DNA from: Sophora flavescens
Taxonomy: Eukaryota > Streptophyta > Magnoliopsida > Fabales > Fabaceae
DNA: 64,000 bases
Assembly: GCA_030762895.1 (NCBI GenBank)
Contig: CM061065.1
Coordinates: 70,168,200 to 70,232,199 of the forward strand
Direction of reading: 5' to 3'
The notes below the pieces were generated by a model. It had not been told where the DNA came from and did no database searches. It saw only the letters and a list, made by a program, of their open reading frames with translations. Positions within the stretch are counted from its first letter, which is position 1, and each line of letters starts with the position of its first letter. Shown piece after piece: positions 33,817 through 45,383 of the stretch. Both the position numbers and the translations under genes were made by a program.

Positions 33817-35351
33817 TCAACTTCCATCCCCCGTGATGAAATTTTATGACCAAGAACTATACCTTCTCTAACCATGAAATGACATTTTTCCCAATTTAAC
33901 ACAAGGTTAGTTTCTTGGCATCTTTTTAGAACACATGCAAGATTATTCAGACAATTATCAAAAGAGTTACCAAACACAGAAAAATCATCCATAAATACCT
34001 CTATGAATTTTTCAGTCATGTCAGAGAATATAGAAAGCATGCACCTTTGAAAAGTGGCGGGTGCATTACACAACCCGAATGGCATCCTCCGGTATGCATA
34101 GACTCCATAGGGACAAGTGAAAGCGGTCTTTTCTTGGTCCTGTGGGTCAACCACAATCTGGTTATACCCTGAGTATCCATCAAGGAAGCAATAAAAAGCA
34201 TGGCCCGCCAACCTCTCTAACATCTGATCAATGAAGGGCAATGGAAAGTGATCTTTTCTAGTGGCCTCATTCAGTCTTCTGTAGTCAATACACACCCTCC
34301 ATCCAGAAACGGTCCTTGAGGGGATGAGCTCATTTTTATCATTTGCCACCACCGTCATCCCCCCTTTCTTGGGAACAACTTGGACCGGACTCACCCATGG
34401 ACTATCAGAGATTGGATAGATTATTCCCGCATCCAAGAGCTTCACAACCTCTTTCCTTACAACTTCTTTCATATTCGGGTTGAGTCTTCTTTGGGGTTGT
34501 CTAACCGGCTTGAAATTTTCCTCCAAGAGGATTTTGTGCATACAGAATGAGGGACTTATCCCCTTCAAGTCGGACATAGACCACCCAATTGCAGATTTGT
34601 GCTCCTTGAGCACCCTTAACAGTTTCTCTTCCTCCAGAGAGTTCAATTCACTACTAATGATAACTGGGAATGAAGAATTTATCCCAAGGAAAGCATAACG
34701 GAGATGGGATGGAAGTTCTTTCAACACTAGCACAGATGGTTCACCCTTGTCTTCAATCCTCACATCTTCCACAACTTTATCTTCAACATTATTCACCACC
34801 AGACAAGCCTCAAGGGATTTAACCATGAATTCAACTTCCTCCGCACATACCTCTTCTTCTACATCCTCCATCATAAGAGCCGCTTCCAAAGAATCTTCAA
34901 AAGTCTGTTGCACACTCTTATCAGTCAATGAATCAACAAGGTCCACACTCATACATGTATCCTTATCACTTGGATGCCTCATTGCTTCAAAAACATTGAA
35001 GGTGACCTTTTCATCTTGGACTCGAAGCACCAATTCCCCTTGATTTACATCAATCAAAGCTCTACCCGTGGCTAGGAATGGTCTTCCAAGAATCAGTGAG
35101 TCTCACTATCTTCCTCTATATCCAACACCACAAAATCTGCTTGGAAAAATGAATTTGTCTACTTTGACCAACAAATCCTCCACTACACCATAAGGATATG
35201 TAATGGAGCGATCCGCCAATTGGAGAGAAATCCCAGTTGGCTTGACTTCACCAATTCCCAGCTTCTTGAAAATGGGGAGAGGCATAAGGTTTATACTTGC
35301 ACCGAGATCACACAAGGCTCTCCCAATATTCAAATGACAAATAGTGCATGG
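33817..35351 (-). pseudogene. Athila protease and RT in native orientation (inverted arm 2)
   Basis: The same PR-RT segment as arm 1, here in line with gag. RT is cut off at GMEVE near 33817, where it joins segment X. A one-base insertion near 35140 and a short deletion near 35098 break protease from RT, although the inverted copy is open at both places. Confidence 0.9.
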
Positions 35352-37275
35352 AATAGTAAAGCTTCCCGGATCCTTCATCTTCACCGGTAACTTCCTTTGG
35401 AGTATAGCACTACACTCTTCTGTGAGCATGACCGTCTCCTTTTTCCACCTTCTCTTGTTAGTAAGAATCTCCTTCATAAACTTGGCATAGGAAGGCATTT
35501 GTTGAAGGGTTTCGGCAAACGGGATGTTAATTTGCAACTTTTTGAATACATCCAGGAACTTAGAGAATTGTTGATCTTTTGCCTCCTTCTTCAACCTTTG
35601 AGGATAGGGTATCTTGAAATATGGTGGCAACTCTTTGGGATTGTCAACTTCTTCAAGAATTTGCCTTCTAGTCTTCTTTCTTACAAATTCTTCATCCACC
35701 AATTTTTCTCTTTGTGGTTTTTCAGCTTCAACAACAATGGGACTAGAGGCAGTGGCTTGGGAAGTCTCGGGTTCTTCATTGGTTACATCTTCAACAATCA
35801 CCTCATCACTAACCCTCTTTTCTTCCTTCTCTTCGATCTTTTCTTGTGGCCCTACTACCCTTCCACTTCTTGTAGCAATTGCCTTGCAATCCTCTCTTGG
35901 ATTTTTCTCGGTGTCTCCCGGCAATTGTCCTTGAGGTCTCTCCGCCATTTGCTTTGCCAGTTGGCCTATTTGGTGCTCAAGATTTTTGATGGAGGCATTT
36001 TGATTCTTCATAGTCTCTTGAGTTGCTTGAAAATTGGCTTGGGTCGCTTGCGCCTAGAATATTCTCTAAGTTGCTTGATTTCTCTTGAGAGGGCTTTGCT
36101 TGAGAACTTGATCCTTGCCCTTGTTTCCAACCAAAGTTAGGATGGCTACGCCACCCCGGATTGTAGGTGTTAGAGTAAGGATCATTCTTGGGCCCTTGAT
36201 TCCCCATGTAGTTCACCTCTTCTTGTCCAGAACTTCCAACCACATTAATCTCACAATTTCCATTTGCATGGTTTCCTCCACAAAAATCACACACTGAGGT
36301 AGGTTGAACTTGGACAGCTTGTAGTTGAGAATTATGCAGTTGAACGGACCCCAATTGCTTGGTAAGAATAGCCATTTGCGCCTTAAGAGCGCCAATTTCA
36401 TCAAGCTCCAACACACCTCTCTTGACCAATGATCGAGAACTAGGCATTTGATAATCATTGTTGGCCATAGTTTCAATCAAATTCTTTGCCTCTTCAGGTG
36501 TCTTTTGACTCAATGATCCACCTGCAGCTGCTTCAATCATACTTCTGGAATTCCTGTTGAGCCCATTAACAAAGGTTGCCACTTGCTGCCATGTCTCTAA
36601 CTCATGATTTGGACAAGCTGTGAGCAAAGACTTGAACCTCTCCCATGCTTCATAAAGTGACTCACCATCTCTCTGTGCAAAGGCATTAATCTCGGATCTC
36701 AACTTGATCATTCTGGAAGGAGGGAAGAAGCGAGATAAGAACTTGCTCACCAAGTCATTCCAAGTGATAATACTTCCATGAGGATGAGATTGAAGCCATG
36801 ACTTAGCTCTATCCCTCAAAGAGAAAGGGAAAAGCCTTAAACGAATGGCCTCATCGGAAGCTCCATTTAACTTGATGGTGTCACACAACTCAATGAATGT
36901 GCCAATGTGAGCATGAGGGTCTTCACTCTCCAAACCTCCAAACTGATTTTGTTGCACAAGATTGAGAAGTGATGCCTTTATTTCAAAATTGTTGCAAGCC
37001 ACGAGAGGTCTAACAATGGGAGTCCCACGTCTATCTACTCTAGGGGAAGTATAGTCCCCCATTGTCCTTCTTGGTGCATTTTCTTCAGCCATGGTGACAG
37101 TTGCAACTTCAACTTGTGGTTCTTGCACACTGGGTAATTCCACTTGTGGCTCTTGTATACTAGAAGATGCTCTTTCTCTGTTTTTCCTTGCTTTGGTTTC
37201 CTTTCTATTACATCTCGCAAAACCTCTCGATCTCGGGATCAAATTGAAGTTCACCTGGTCGATTGTACCTCGCAT
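35352..37275 (-). pseudogene. Athila gag
   Basis: Starts at the ATG at 37275 after the primer site. The Retrotrans_gag core is read on the minus strand (FELCDTIKLNGASDEAIRLR-type text near 36880, DRAKSWLQSHPHGSIITWND near 36790, SLYEAWERFKSLLTACPNHE near 36650). A CCHC-like CDFCGGNHANGNC lies near 36285. The frame shifts once near 36055 (NILGA) and continues as NLEHQIGQLAKQMAE to the protease. Gag packages the RNA in virus-like particles. Confidence 0.88.
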
Positions 37276-37404
37276 ACAAGGAACAAACAGAGTAGCACGA
37301 GAAAAAGGATAGAACAAAACAGAAAAGAAAAACAGCAATAGGAAAACAATGAAAAATGAATAAATTAGGAGTCCCCTTTGGTACTCGTGATATTGGCACA
37401 CCGA

Positions 37405-37422
37405 TCCCCGGCAACGGCGCCA
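37405..37422 (-). other. Athila primer-binding site, tRNA-Asp type
   Basis: The minus strand reads TGGCGCCGTTGCCGGGGA a few bases inside the 5' LTR. This is the standard Athila primer site. Confidence 0.93.
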
Positions 37423-37428
37423 AAAACT

Positions 37429-38852
37429 TGTTACGAACTCGGCAAGTGTACCGGGTCGTTGCAAGTAATAAAACGGTAAGAACCGGAAATCGTCCTCAGG
37501 GATCGTGGACAAGTACCACTTCACAAATTGAACTACTATCTAGGCGAATCTTGTTTGGAATGAAGGTAGCTCTAACATCTAATGAAACAGACAAGAATAA
37601 AATGTTTTTGTTCTTTTAGGTATTTTATCAAACACTTAGTGGGCAAACAGAAATGTGAACAACAAATGGATATAATTGCTAGGGTTAGACTAGGCTAATC
37701 CTCCCTTGGTGCTATGAAATGATAAATAACACAATTTCTACTTCAATTATGACAATCAAATCTTTCTCAAATACTCAAACCCTAATGTCTTAGGTGGAAT
37801 GAGCCTAATCTCCCAAATTAAACCCTAATGTCTTAGGTGGATTAACATGAGAAATTGCATTAAGAATCAAGATTCATAAGATTGCAAGCACCTCAAGACC
37901 TATGTCTAGGTTCATGAACTACTTGGCATTTGATTCATGAGCATGCCCTAACATCAACCTTTCAATTGTCTATTAAAGCAACATATCATTCCTAGGATGA
38001 TCAAGCCAAGGAAAGCATTAAGCATGGAATCAAACACTCATAAAGAAATAGGAAATTGCATTATAATCACTTCATGTTACAACCAAAATCAGAAAAACCA
38101 TTGTCTAACCCCAACAAGGGGAGTTTAGCTACACATCATCAAGGTAAAAGGGAAAAGAAGAGATACAAAGATGGAGAAAGTGAGGAACTCCATGGAAGAT
38201 GCCCGGTAGCAGCCACAAGAGCAGAGAATGCCTTCTTAGGGTTTGCAGCCGCCTCCTTTCTTTCCAAATCCAATCCCCCTTTTTCATTCTGCATCAGATA
38301 GCTTATAACAGGGGTTCTGAGATTCACGCGCTCGCGGGGCGAGAAGTGACTCGCGAGGCGAGTCTTAAAAATCCGTCCTTCAGAGATTCGTACTCTCGCG
38401 AGGCGATCCAGAGAGGGTGAAGTTTACGGCGCGATCGAGCCTTCCCGGTTCGCGAGGCGAAACGTGATTCGCGAGGCGACACGTAAAGGCCGATTGTTCT
38501 TGATCACCGCCTTGAGTTCGCGTGGCGAGATCCAGTCTCGCGGGGCGAGACAGAAATGGTGCCTGTTGCTGCTTTGGCTGGTACTCTGGCTCGCGAGGCG
38601 AGATACAGTCTCGCGAGGTGAAGCTTCAAAGTTCTGCTTGGCTCAATTTCTTCTCCTTTCGGGCTCTCTCTTCAACCAAGCTTCATCAGGGCCAAATCTT
38701 AGGCAATTCATCACAAATTCTTGCAAAACAACACACAAAACCACCTTATCTGTTCCACAGGAAAAACTAACCAAAATCAACTAAAATGCCTAACTAAATG
38801 CAAATGCATGCAGAAATATACATGGAAAAATGAGGTGAAATCACACTCATCA
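37429..38852 (-). repeat. 5' LTR of the Athila element (right copy)
   Basis: 1424 bp. It matches the left LTR closely outside the GC-rich array at 38328..38625. Transcription of the element would start here and run leftward. Confidence 0.95.
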
Positions 38853-38857
38853 ATTAC

Positions 38858-39070
38858 CAACTGAATTACAGGGTGAGCTTGTGCCTTATCAGCCAGAGAA
38901 GGTATTAGGCTATCGAGTGGTTATTCAAGCAGGGGAGCAACGCCTCAAGTATTGGTACAATGGCAGGGAATGACACCCGAAGAAGCTACATGGGAGGATG
39001 TTGCTGCCATTCAAGATCAGTTTCCTGACTTCAACCTTGAGGACAAGGTTGCTTTTGGAGAGGGTGGTAT
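38858..39070 (+). pseudogene. C-terminal pol and chromodomain of chromovirus 2
   Basis: Continues the integrase after the Athila insert (PTELQGELVPYQPEKVLGY). After a frame change near 38950 it gives the chromodomain VQWQGMTPEEATWEDVAAI and FPDFNLEDKVAFGEGG. The polypurine tract TTTTGGAGAGGGTGGTAT abuts the 3' LTR at 39071. Confidence 0.88.
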
Positions 39071-39463
39071 TGTTAGACAAGCTGTGTTACCATTTGAAGG
39101 ACCTGGGGGATGCGGGTGTACTATAGGAAGAGAGCGAGAGGAACTAAGGGTAATAAGCGATGAATCGAAAGTAGTTAGGAGGCAGTTGCTGAGTCAGCAA
39201 GTTAGTTAGGAGATTAGGAGGCAGTTGCTGATTTGTATACACTATAAATAGGCATTCTACACTTAGAATAAGGCATGCTTAATCATTTGTAAAGTTCCAT
39301 CGACTGAGATGGCTCAGTGGAAAGGGGAGTGCCCCTTGCATAGTGATCATTGTAGCCTTTTCATTCATATACAGAGAGAAATACTCATACCTATTCAGTT
39401 CTTTCTTCACTTTTCTAGCTATTTTAGTGATTCTTGTGTTGTGATTCTTGTGGATTCCTAACA
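39071..39463 (+). repeat. 3' LTR of chromovirus 2
   Basis: 393 bp, starting TGTTAGACAAGC and ending CCTAACA before AAGAA. A handful of substitutions separate it from the 5' LTR. Confidence 0.92.
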
Positions 39464-39468
39464 AAGAA

Positions 39469-39777
39469 AGTTATATTTCTTATTCTTTTTGTGTAAACAT
39501 GCGTTTTCTTTATGTTCAACAGTTCAAGTATTCAGATATATAGCTTTTTCCAATGTGTTAGGGGCTTAGGGCCAAACCTCCACATCTTATAAGCTTGTCA
39601 CACTTTTATCCATACACAAGGTTTCTACAGAATTTTCAAATTCAATAACTGTTATATCATTATATACTTAAATAAAATTGAGTTATTTTTAGACCTTGTG
39701 TTATAGATGCATTTTCAAGTGCGAGGACCTTTTTTTATACTTAGCATTTGCTAGTTGCTAATATTTTCTATAAGCAG
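39469..39777 (+). other. Right remainder of ALKBH10 intron 4
   Basis: Native intron sequence between the chromovirus and exon 5. The acceptor CAG at 39775..39777 follows a T-rich tract. Nothing else seen. Confidence 0.7.
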
Positions 39778-40387
39778 GAAGACAGACATATGTGGTTTCA
39801 AGAAGGCCCATGAAAGGGCATGGAAGGGAGATGGTTCAGTTAGGTGTTCCCGTTGCTGACGCACCACCGGATGTTGAAAATGTGTTGGGATCCTCCAAAG
39901 GTATGTCATCTTATGTGATTTTTAAAACTGATCGTTCCTGTTGTTTGCATACATTTTTCTTTGCAGCCATGTTATTTGTCTTTTACAATCCTTGCAATGA
40001 TTGACGAATCTCCACCAATTGAATCTGACAGATAAGAATGTAGAACCTATACCTTCCTTGTTTCAAGATATTATTGAGCACATGACAGCCTTGCAAGTTA
40101 TGACTGTGAAGCCTGATGCTTGCATTGTGGATTTTTATGATGAGGTTGCTACTTGTGTTTTTTTGGGTGGCTTTTTATATTGGTAATTTGGTATGGATTT
40201 GCTTAGAATATTGGTATTGCAATTGTCTATAGGGTGATCATTCACAGCCATACAATTGGCCGATTTGGTTTGGAAGGCCAGTTTATATGCTTTTCCTGAC
40301 AGAATGTGACATGACTTTTGGTAGAGTGATTGTCTCAGACCATCCTGGGGATTATAGGGGCGCTCTCAAGCTCTCTCTTGTACCTGG

Positions 40388-41744
40388 GTAATATGAGTTA
40401 ACCTCATCAAATTTCCATGCTAATGTTTCTGATATTGTTGTTGATATTATTAATATTATTTGTGAATAGGATGATCTTAGTGTTATAGAAGCCAATGAAA
40501 TTGTAGCACTTCAATAAAGAAATGTCTATACTCTAGAATTTATTAGTATTGGTATCATAATTTATGTTCTGATGATCTAGTGGTCTACAGTAGGTATTGG
40601 TTAAGAGTAAATTGCCTTCATTGGTTGTCTCATCTCTAAATGCACATGACAAAGCCAAAGGTGTTATTTGTTTCACACACACATCAATTTAATCAATTAG
40701 TGAAGTAGGGGAAGGAGTCTAGATAGGATTCTTCCACGGAGTAGAGAAGGATGAGTGAAGTCTTCTGGTGTAACAACCAGGAAAAGAAGTTGATAATTCT
40801 GAGTTTAATATTCAAATAAAAGGATATATCATACAAGGGCTGAGGTTTAGCTTTTATAGTGCAAGTTAACACCTTTCAGATTTTATGACCTTCCAGCCTA
40901 GTCTCTTGGGAATTCCATGTTACAATTATTAAACTCTAACTTCCTAGGCACAACTTACTAGAAAGCAAGTTACAAGAAAACAGCTCCCAAACTGCTATAC
41001 TTGACTCTTACTACTAACCAAAGCCCATTAGATGGGACCTTACAAATAAGACACTTCAACACAAAATTAACATGAATATGGCCTGCAGTACTAGCCATAA
41101 ACAGAAGCCATGAAAATTTACTATAAATCTAATTAATCTCTTCTCTGCTTCTCCTACATCAATTAGTAATAATATTAGTAATAGTTTCAAAGTTTGTAGT
41201 TCAAAAGTAGATCTCTCGATGCTGCCTCCACATACCCGGAGACCTTATGTTCAGCATCCATATTTTAGATGTTTGTTTCCAATCAAAGTAAATTCTATTT
41301 TGTTGTGTGTATGAACAGTCTTTAGTTCTTTGGATATGCCATATTGAAGATTTGTTTTCGAAGGACATACATTTCTTTCTTTCTTAGAGATGACATTTGT
41401 TTTCTACTATATTATTACTTACTAGAGTAATAGTTTGGATCTGGTAACTTTGTATGCTATGCATTAGAGAGAATTCTATATTTAGTCAGTGCTCTAAAGG
41501 GTTTTCGCTGCCATGATGCATGATGTGGGCCTTGACAATATTTGTCATTGCTGTTGCTTTTCAACTGTTACTTATTCCATGGAGCCCTCTTGTTTATTGA
41601 ATAAGCTTCTGGGGACAGAGAAAGTTTTAAGGCATTGTGTTCAAAATTTGATGTTCAAATAACATAACTGTATTTGTTGTGTTACCCTTACTCAGATTCT
41701 ATGCTTAAACACCCCATATGACCTTTTTACTCTGGATACTGTAG
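40388..41744 (+). other. Intron 7 of the ALKBH10-like gene
   Basis: 1357 bp between the GT donor at 40388 and the TAG acceptor at 41742..41744. I recognise no transposon ends or coding motif. Confidence 0.65.
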
Positions 41745-42429
41745 GCCCCTTCTGGTGTTGCAAGGGAAGTCAACCGATTTTGCTAAATATGCTATACCTT
41801 GTATTCTTAAACAATGCGTACTTGTTACTTTCACAAAGTCCCAACCGAAAAAGTCATTGCCAATTGATGCTCAACGTCATGCTTCACCCGCAACATCTCA
41901 TTGGGCCCCACCACCCAGCAGATCTCCGAATCATTTTCAGCATCAGTTAGGCCCGAAGCATTACGCTGCGGTTCCAACAACTGGAGTACTGCCAGCTCCA
42001 ACGATACGCCCACAAATTCCAGCTCCGAATGGTATGCAGCCATTGTTTGTGCCTGCGCCGGTTGAAGCTCTGATGCCATTTCCTGCACCTGTGCCAATCC
42101 CGCCTGGTTCTACCGGATGGGCTGCTGCTCCTCCAAGACATCCTCCTCCTCGAATCCCTGTTCCTGGCACGGGAGTCTTCCTCCCGCCACCTGGCTCAGG
42201 TAATTCATCTCAACACTTGCCAGGTACCTTAACTGAAGTGAGCCCAAGTGTGGAAACTCCAACCATGCTGGATAAGGAAAATGGGAAATCTAATCATAAC
42301 AATACAAGTGCTTCACCAAAAGGTAAAATGGATGCAAAAATGCATATGCAAGAATGCAATGGAACTGAAGTTGAACAAGCTGTAGATAAAGTGCTAGAAA
42401 GCAATGGCGATGCAATGACACGACATTGA

Positions 42430-43140
42430 GCTGTACCAGGTTTAAGAGAGAGAGAGATTATCAAAGGGAAGGGATAGGCGCGAACTTTATATTAGTTTGA
42501 AGCAAGTGTAAAGAGTGGCAACATTTGAGATGTCAGGATAATGCCAGAGAAAACAAGGGAAGGAAAGAGAACTTATTGGTTCTCTTCAAATTCTTTTGTT
42601 GCTGTATTATTATATTTAACTTTTTAAAGGGAAACCCCATTCTTAATTCAGATTTTGATTTTCCCATCTCTGAATTCTTTCACTCATCTTGCTATTGATT
42701 TTGATTGTGGTAATGTTTTGAACTGTTTTTCTTTTAAAAAATAAGTAGTTTAACACATCAATGCATTGTTGAGACAAAATCTGAGAACACTTGAAGTCAA
42801 TTAGAAGTTATAATACACTGAAAATGTGTAAATCAGTTTGGAAAGGAATACTTATCAATTGGATAAGTAGCAAGGAAGAACGATTTTGGAAACCTAGGAT
42901 TTGGAATTAATTAATTGATTAATTAATTACAAGATAAGTTGATTTGTGTGCGAATGGTGGAGAGACTCGACTATTAGTTTGTTGCTGCTGCAGATGAACA
43001 ACTCCTTAGTTTGTCACTTGAGTACTTTCTCACCCTCTATTATAGGCTCCCATTCATTACACGCAGCTTAAAATGTGTGGCGAAGTAACTCTACGATTTG
43101 CTAGATACTATTATTTTATTTTATTTTTATGGAGTATAAT
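42430..43140 (+). other. 3' flank of the ALKBH10-like gene
   Basis: Probable 3' UTR directly after the TGA, with a short GA microsatellite at 42446..42458. The rest is AT-rich with no gene. Confidence 0.6.
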
Positions 43141-43406
43141 ATAAGGTGTAGTTTGGTATCTGGAATGTTTTATTCCCAGACAAAGTACATTAATGGGAAT
43201 CACATTTTCATGAATCTTTCTTTCTCACCTTCACACATGGGAATATAGTTTTCTCAAGTTTCTAATTAGGATTCACTAATTTTATTTTCGAGAATCTTTT
43301 ATGTTTGGGAATAACTTTTTGAAACTTGTATCAAACATTGGAAACTTTTATTCCTAGGCCAAAATTCCGGGGAATATTTTTATAAAACTTATACCAAACA
43401 CCACCA
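43141..43406. mobile_element. MITE-like insertion
   Basis: The left end AAGGTGTAGTTTGGTAT and right end ATACCAAACACCACCAAA are imperfect inverted repeats. The paralogous sequence at 45026-45050 lacks this piece, which supports insertion. The family is not identified. Confidence 0.6.
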
Positions 43407-43433
43407 AAGGGAATAAAGAGACATGGGAGGTGA

Positions 43434-44037
43434 TATCTCCTCTGCTTGTAGAAGCCGTTAGCTTTTCTCAATTCTTTTTTCGGGTTACAGCATATGAGTA
43501 GCCAGAGGAGGTGTGTTTTTAGCTGGACCTTATGGAGCATATGGAGGGCCCGTAATGTTAAACTTGGGAGGAGAAATCTGAATCTCATGCAGAGGAGAAT
43601 ATTACTTCTCTTGCCATGTGCATTAGGGATGAAAATGGATCATTTGTGCTTGCTAGGAGTGAGTGGAGTAGCCCCTTTTGATGGTTCCTGAAGGAGAAGC
43701 TGTGGGTCTCCTTGCTGCCATTAAGTGGGTTAGGGATCTTGGCTTTATGAATGTGACCTTTGAGCTTGACAGCAAAGTCGTTGTTGACAACATTCATAGC
43801 AATGTGGAAGATATTTCGGAGTTTGGTGCTACAATGGCTCACTGCAGGACCCTTTAAAATTATAATCCAATCTTTAGAGTTGCTTTTCTTAGAAGACAAG
43901 GCAATATAGTTGCTTATAGTCTTGCTAGGGAGGCTATTTCCTGTCCTAGTCTCCATGTATTTGATGTTATTCCTACTTGTATTGGTAAGGTTATTACTAA
44001 TGAAATGAAATAAGTTGGTTGTTCTAAAAAAAAAAAA
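43434..44037 (+). mobile_element. LINE 3' fragment with RNase H domain
   Basis: Ends in a poly(A) run (44027..44039). It is flanked by near-identical copies of AGAGACATGGGAGGTGA (left, ending about 43433) and AGAGACATAGGAGGTGA (right, from about 44039), the long target duplication typical of LINEs. The translated part resembles the plant LINE RNase H domain (LWSIWRARN near 43530; VPEGEAVGLLAAIKWVRDLG near 43688; ELDSKVVVDNI near 43765). It is 5'-truncated and has frame changes. Confidence 0.85.
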
Positions 44038-44111
44038 AAGAGACATAGGAGGTGAAAAGATATTAAGGATTTGTTTGTTTTATTTCCACTTTTCTGTTTG
44101 CACTAAAAGAA

Positions 44112-44820
44112 TAAGAGCTTGTTTGGGAATGATTGATTTTTAGACTTTCGACTGTTTTTTTGGAAAAAAGTTGAGCTTTTATTTTTTAAAAACAGATGTT
44201 TTGAACCATTCAGGAAAGAGGACTGTTAGCTTGATTGTCTATGATTATGCTTCTCTTGCCAAAAGCATTCTCCCGAATAACCCTTGACATGTGCATTGTA
44301 CTATGGCACTTGCATTGTGATATTACAATTTTTGATACTACATGATAGTGCTTCCTACTTCCTGCACATAAACGATGCATGTATTGAAATAATATTTTTT
44401 TATTTAATTGAAATATATATTGTATTTATTTAACTATTGTAAAAAATAATATATTTTCATATATTTTTCATAATCATGAAAAAATATTAGAAATTTTATT
44501 CAATTTTTTGTAAATAGAAAAAAAAATTGATTTCAAGATATCAAAAAAAATATATAATGTTATAAAAACATTAAATATTATTCACTTTTCCACCAAATAT
44601 CATTAACAAATAATTTCATACCATTTTTTGTCATTTGCTATGTAAAAGTGATTTTTTTTGCAACACCCAAACGAAATAGATTACTTAAATTCGCTTTTCA
44701 GCAAACATACCCAAACAAAAGCAGATTTTGATTATCATCAATTTTTACAATAATCGATTATACAATAATCGATTATCAGCATAATCAATTTTTTTTCCAG
44801 CTTTTCCAAACACACTCTAA
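44112..44820. mobile_element. AT-rich MITE-like element
   Basis: The left end AGAGCTTGTTTGGGAA and right end TTCCAAACACACTCT are inverted repeats with a few mismatches. The interior is AT-rich and non-coding. Exact borders and target duplication are uncertain. Confidence 0.5.
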
Positions 44821-45014
44821 GAGTAACGTTAAAGTTGAAATGGAGATTAAAGTGGAAAAGTTTTCGATTTAGGTTAGATTTAACTTTATGTAATTATCAA
44901 TAGCATGTATGGTTGAGGTTATCCTCAACACAAATGTGAAAAAGGCAATTATTTTGGAAGTTATGTGAGAGGAGCTTTCTCTCGAAGTATCTTCATAATT
45001 TGCCACATACTCAT

Positions 45015-45115
45015 TTTTATTTTATGGAGTATAATTTAAAGGAATAAAAGACATTGGAGGTGAAATGACATCGAGGGCATGTTTACTTTGTTTCCACTTT
45101 TCTGTTTTCAAAATT
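45015..45115. repeat. Empty-site paralogue of 43110..44090
   Basis: TTTATGGAGTATAAT, GGAATAAAAGACATTGGAGG and TTTCCACTTTTCTG follow each other here without interruption. In the left copy the same words are separated by the MITE (43141) and the LINE (43434). Confidence 0.75.
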
Positions 45116-45383
45116 TTTACAGGAAACAGTGAAAATAACAAAAGGTTGTTTTCATTGTTTCATGTATAAATATTTGAAAATAAGAAATAGAATGAAAATA
45201 AGGTGGTATTTTTTAATTATTAGTGAAAACAAGAAATTGAAAACAAAACAAATAGACCTTTAAATTTTCTCACTTATTCTTCATGGAGCAACATTCGTGG
45301 AAATGCCCACATAAAACTAAATCTCGTGCTTGTTTTACTTTCAAAGTTCAAACCGTTCATTTGAGTAACCCTTAGGTTTTCTT

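Larger units (their letters stand above)
28150..38852 (-). mobile_element. Athila-type Ty3/gypsy element, internally rearranged
   Basis: Long LTRs (28150..29568 and 37429..38852) with target duplications ATTAC (28145..28149 and 38853..38857) lie inside the chromovirus pol. The primer-binding site next to the right LTR and the gag frame on the minus strand fix the orientation. Expected minus-strand order is LTR, PBS, gag, PR, RT, IN, UTR, LTR. Instead a PR-RT-IN-UTR block (30198..33587) lies on the plus strand. RNase H and the integrase N-terminus are absent. No env-like frame is seen. Confidence 0.93.
21733..39463 (+). mobile_element. Chromovirus 2 in ALKBH10 intron 4, host to three further insertions
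   Basis: Both LTRs start TGTTAGACAA and end CTAACA, with exact target duplications AAGAA (21728..21732 and 39464..39468). Without the inserts it would be about 5.4 kb. Domains: gag (split), zinc knuckle, protease, RT, RNase H, integrase (cut by Athila), chromodomain. It shares gag, pol and primer-site style with chromovirus 1 but has different LTRs. Nested inside: hAT 21834..22588, hAT-like 23625..24520, Athila 28150..38852. Confidence 0.92.
12106..42429 (+). pseudogene. ALKBH10B: ALKBH10-like RNA demethylase gene (AlkB family), disrupted
   Basis: Eight exons are recognisable: 12106..12691, 13638..about 13872 (native donor now at 15570), 15809..15906, 16008..16125, 39778..39900, 40032..40144, 40233..40387 and 41745..42429. 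The N-terminal part (QQWFVDERDGFISWLRSEF), the AlkB-type domain (exons 4-7, e.g. VEPIPSLFQDII, MTVKPDACIVDFYDE, MTFGRVIVSDHPGDYRGAL) and the Pro-rich tail (GTGVFLPPPGSG) match the plant ALKBH9/10 group. These 2-oxoglutarate/Fe(II) enzymes remove N6-methyladenosine from mRNA. Exon 2 loses frame before an in-frame TAG at 13843 and ends in a hAT element. Exon 4 has one base missing near 16050 and one extra near 16106, with a TGA between. Exons 1, 3 and 5-8 stay open. Intron 4 (16126..39777) is filled with nested retrotransposons. I call it a pseudogene; a truncated N-terminal product is possible. Confidence 0.85.

Noticed and set aside
34480..36140. Plus-strand open frames opposite the native Athila gag and pol
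   Set aside because: They are antisense shadows of transposon coding sequence without domains.
41831..42170. Minus-strand open frames opposite the ALKBH10 3' exon
   Set aside because: They are complementary to the Pro-rich coding exon, whose composition keeps the other strand open.
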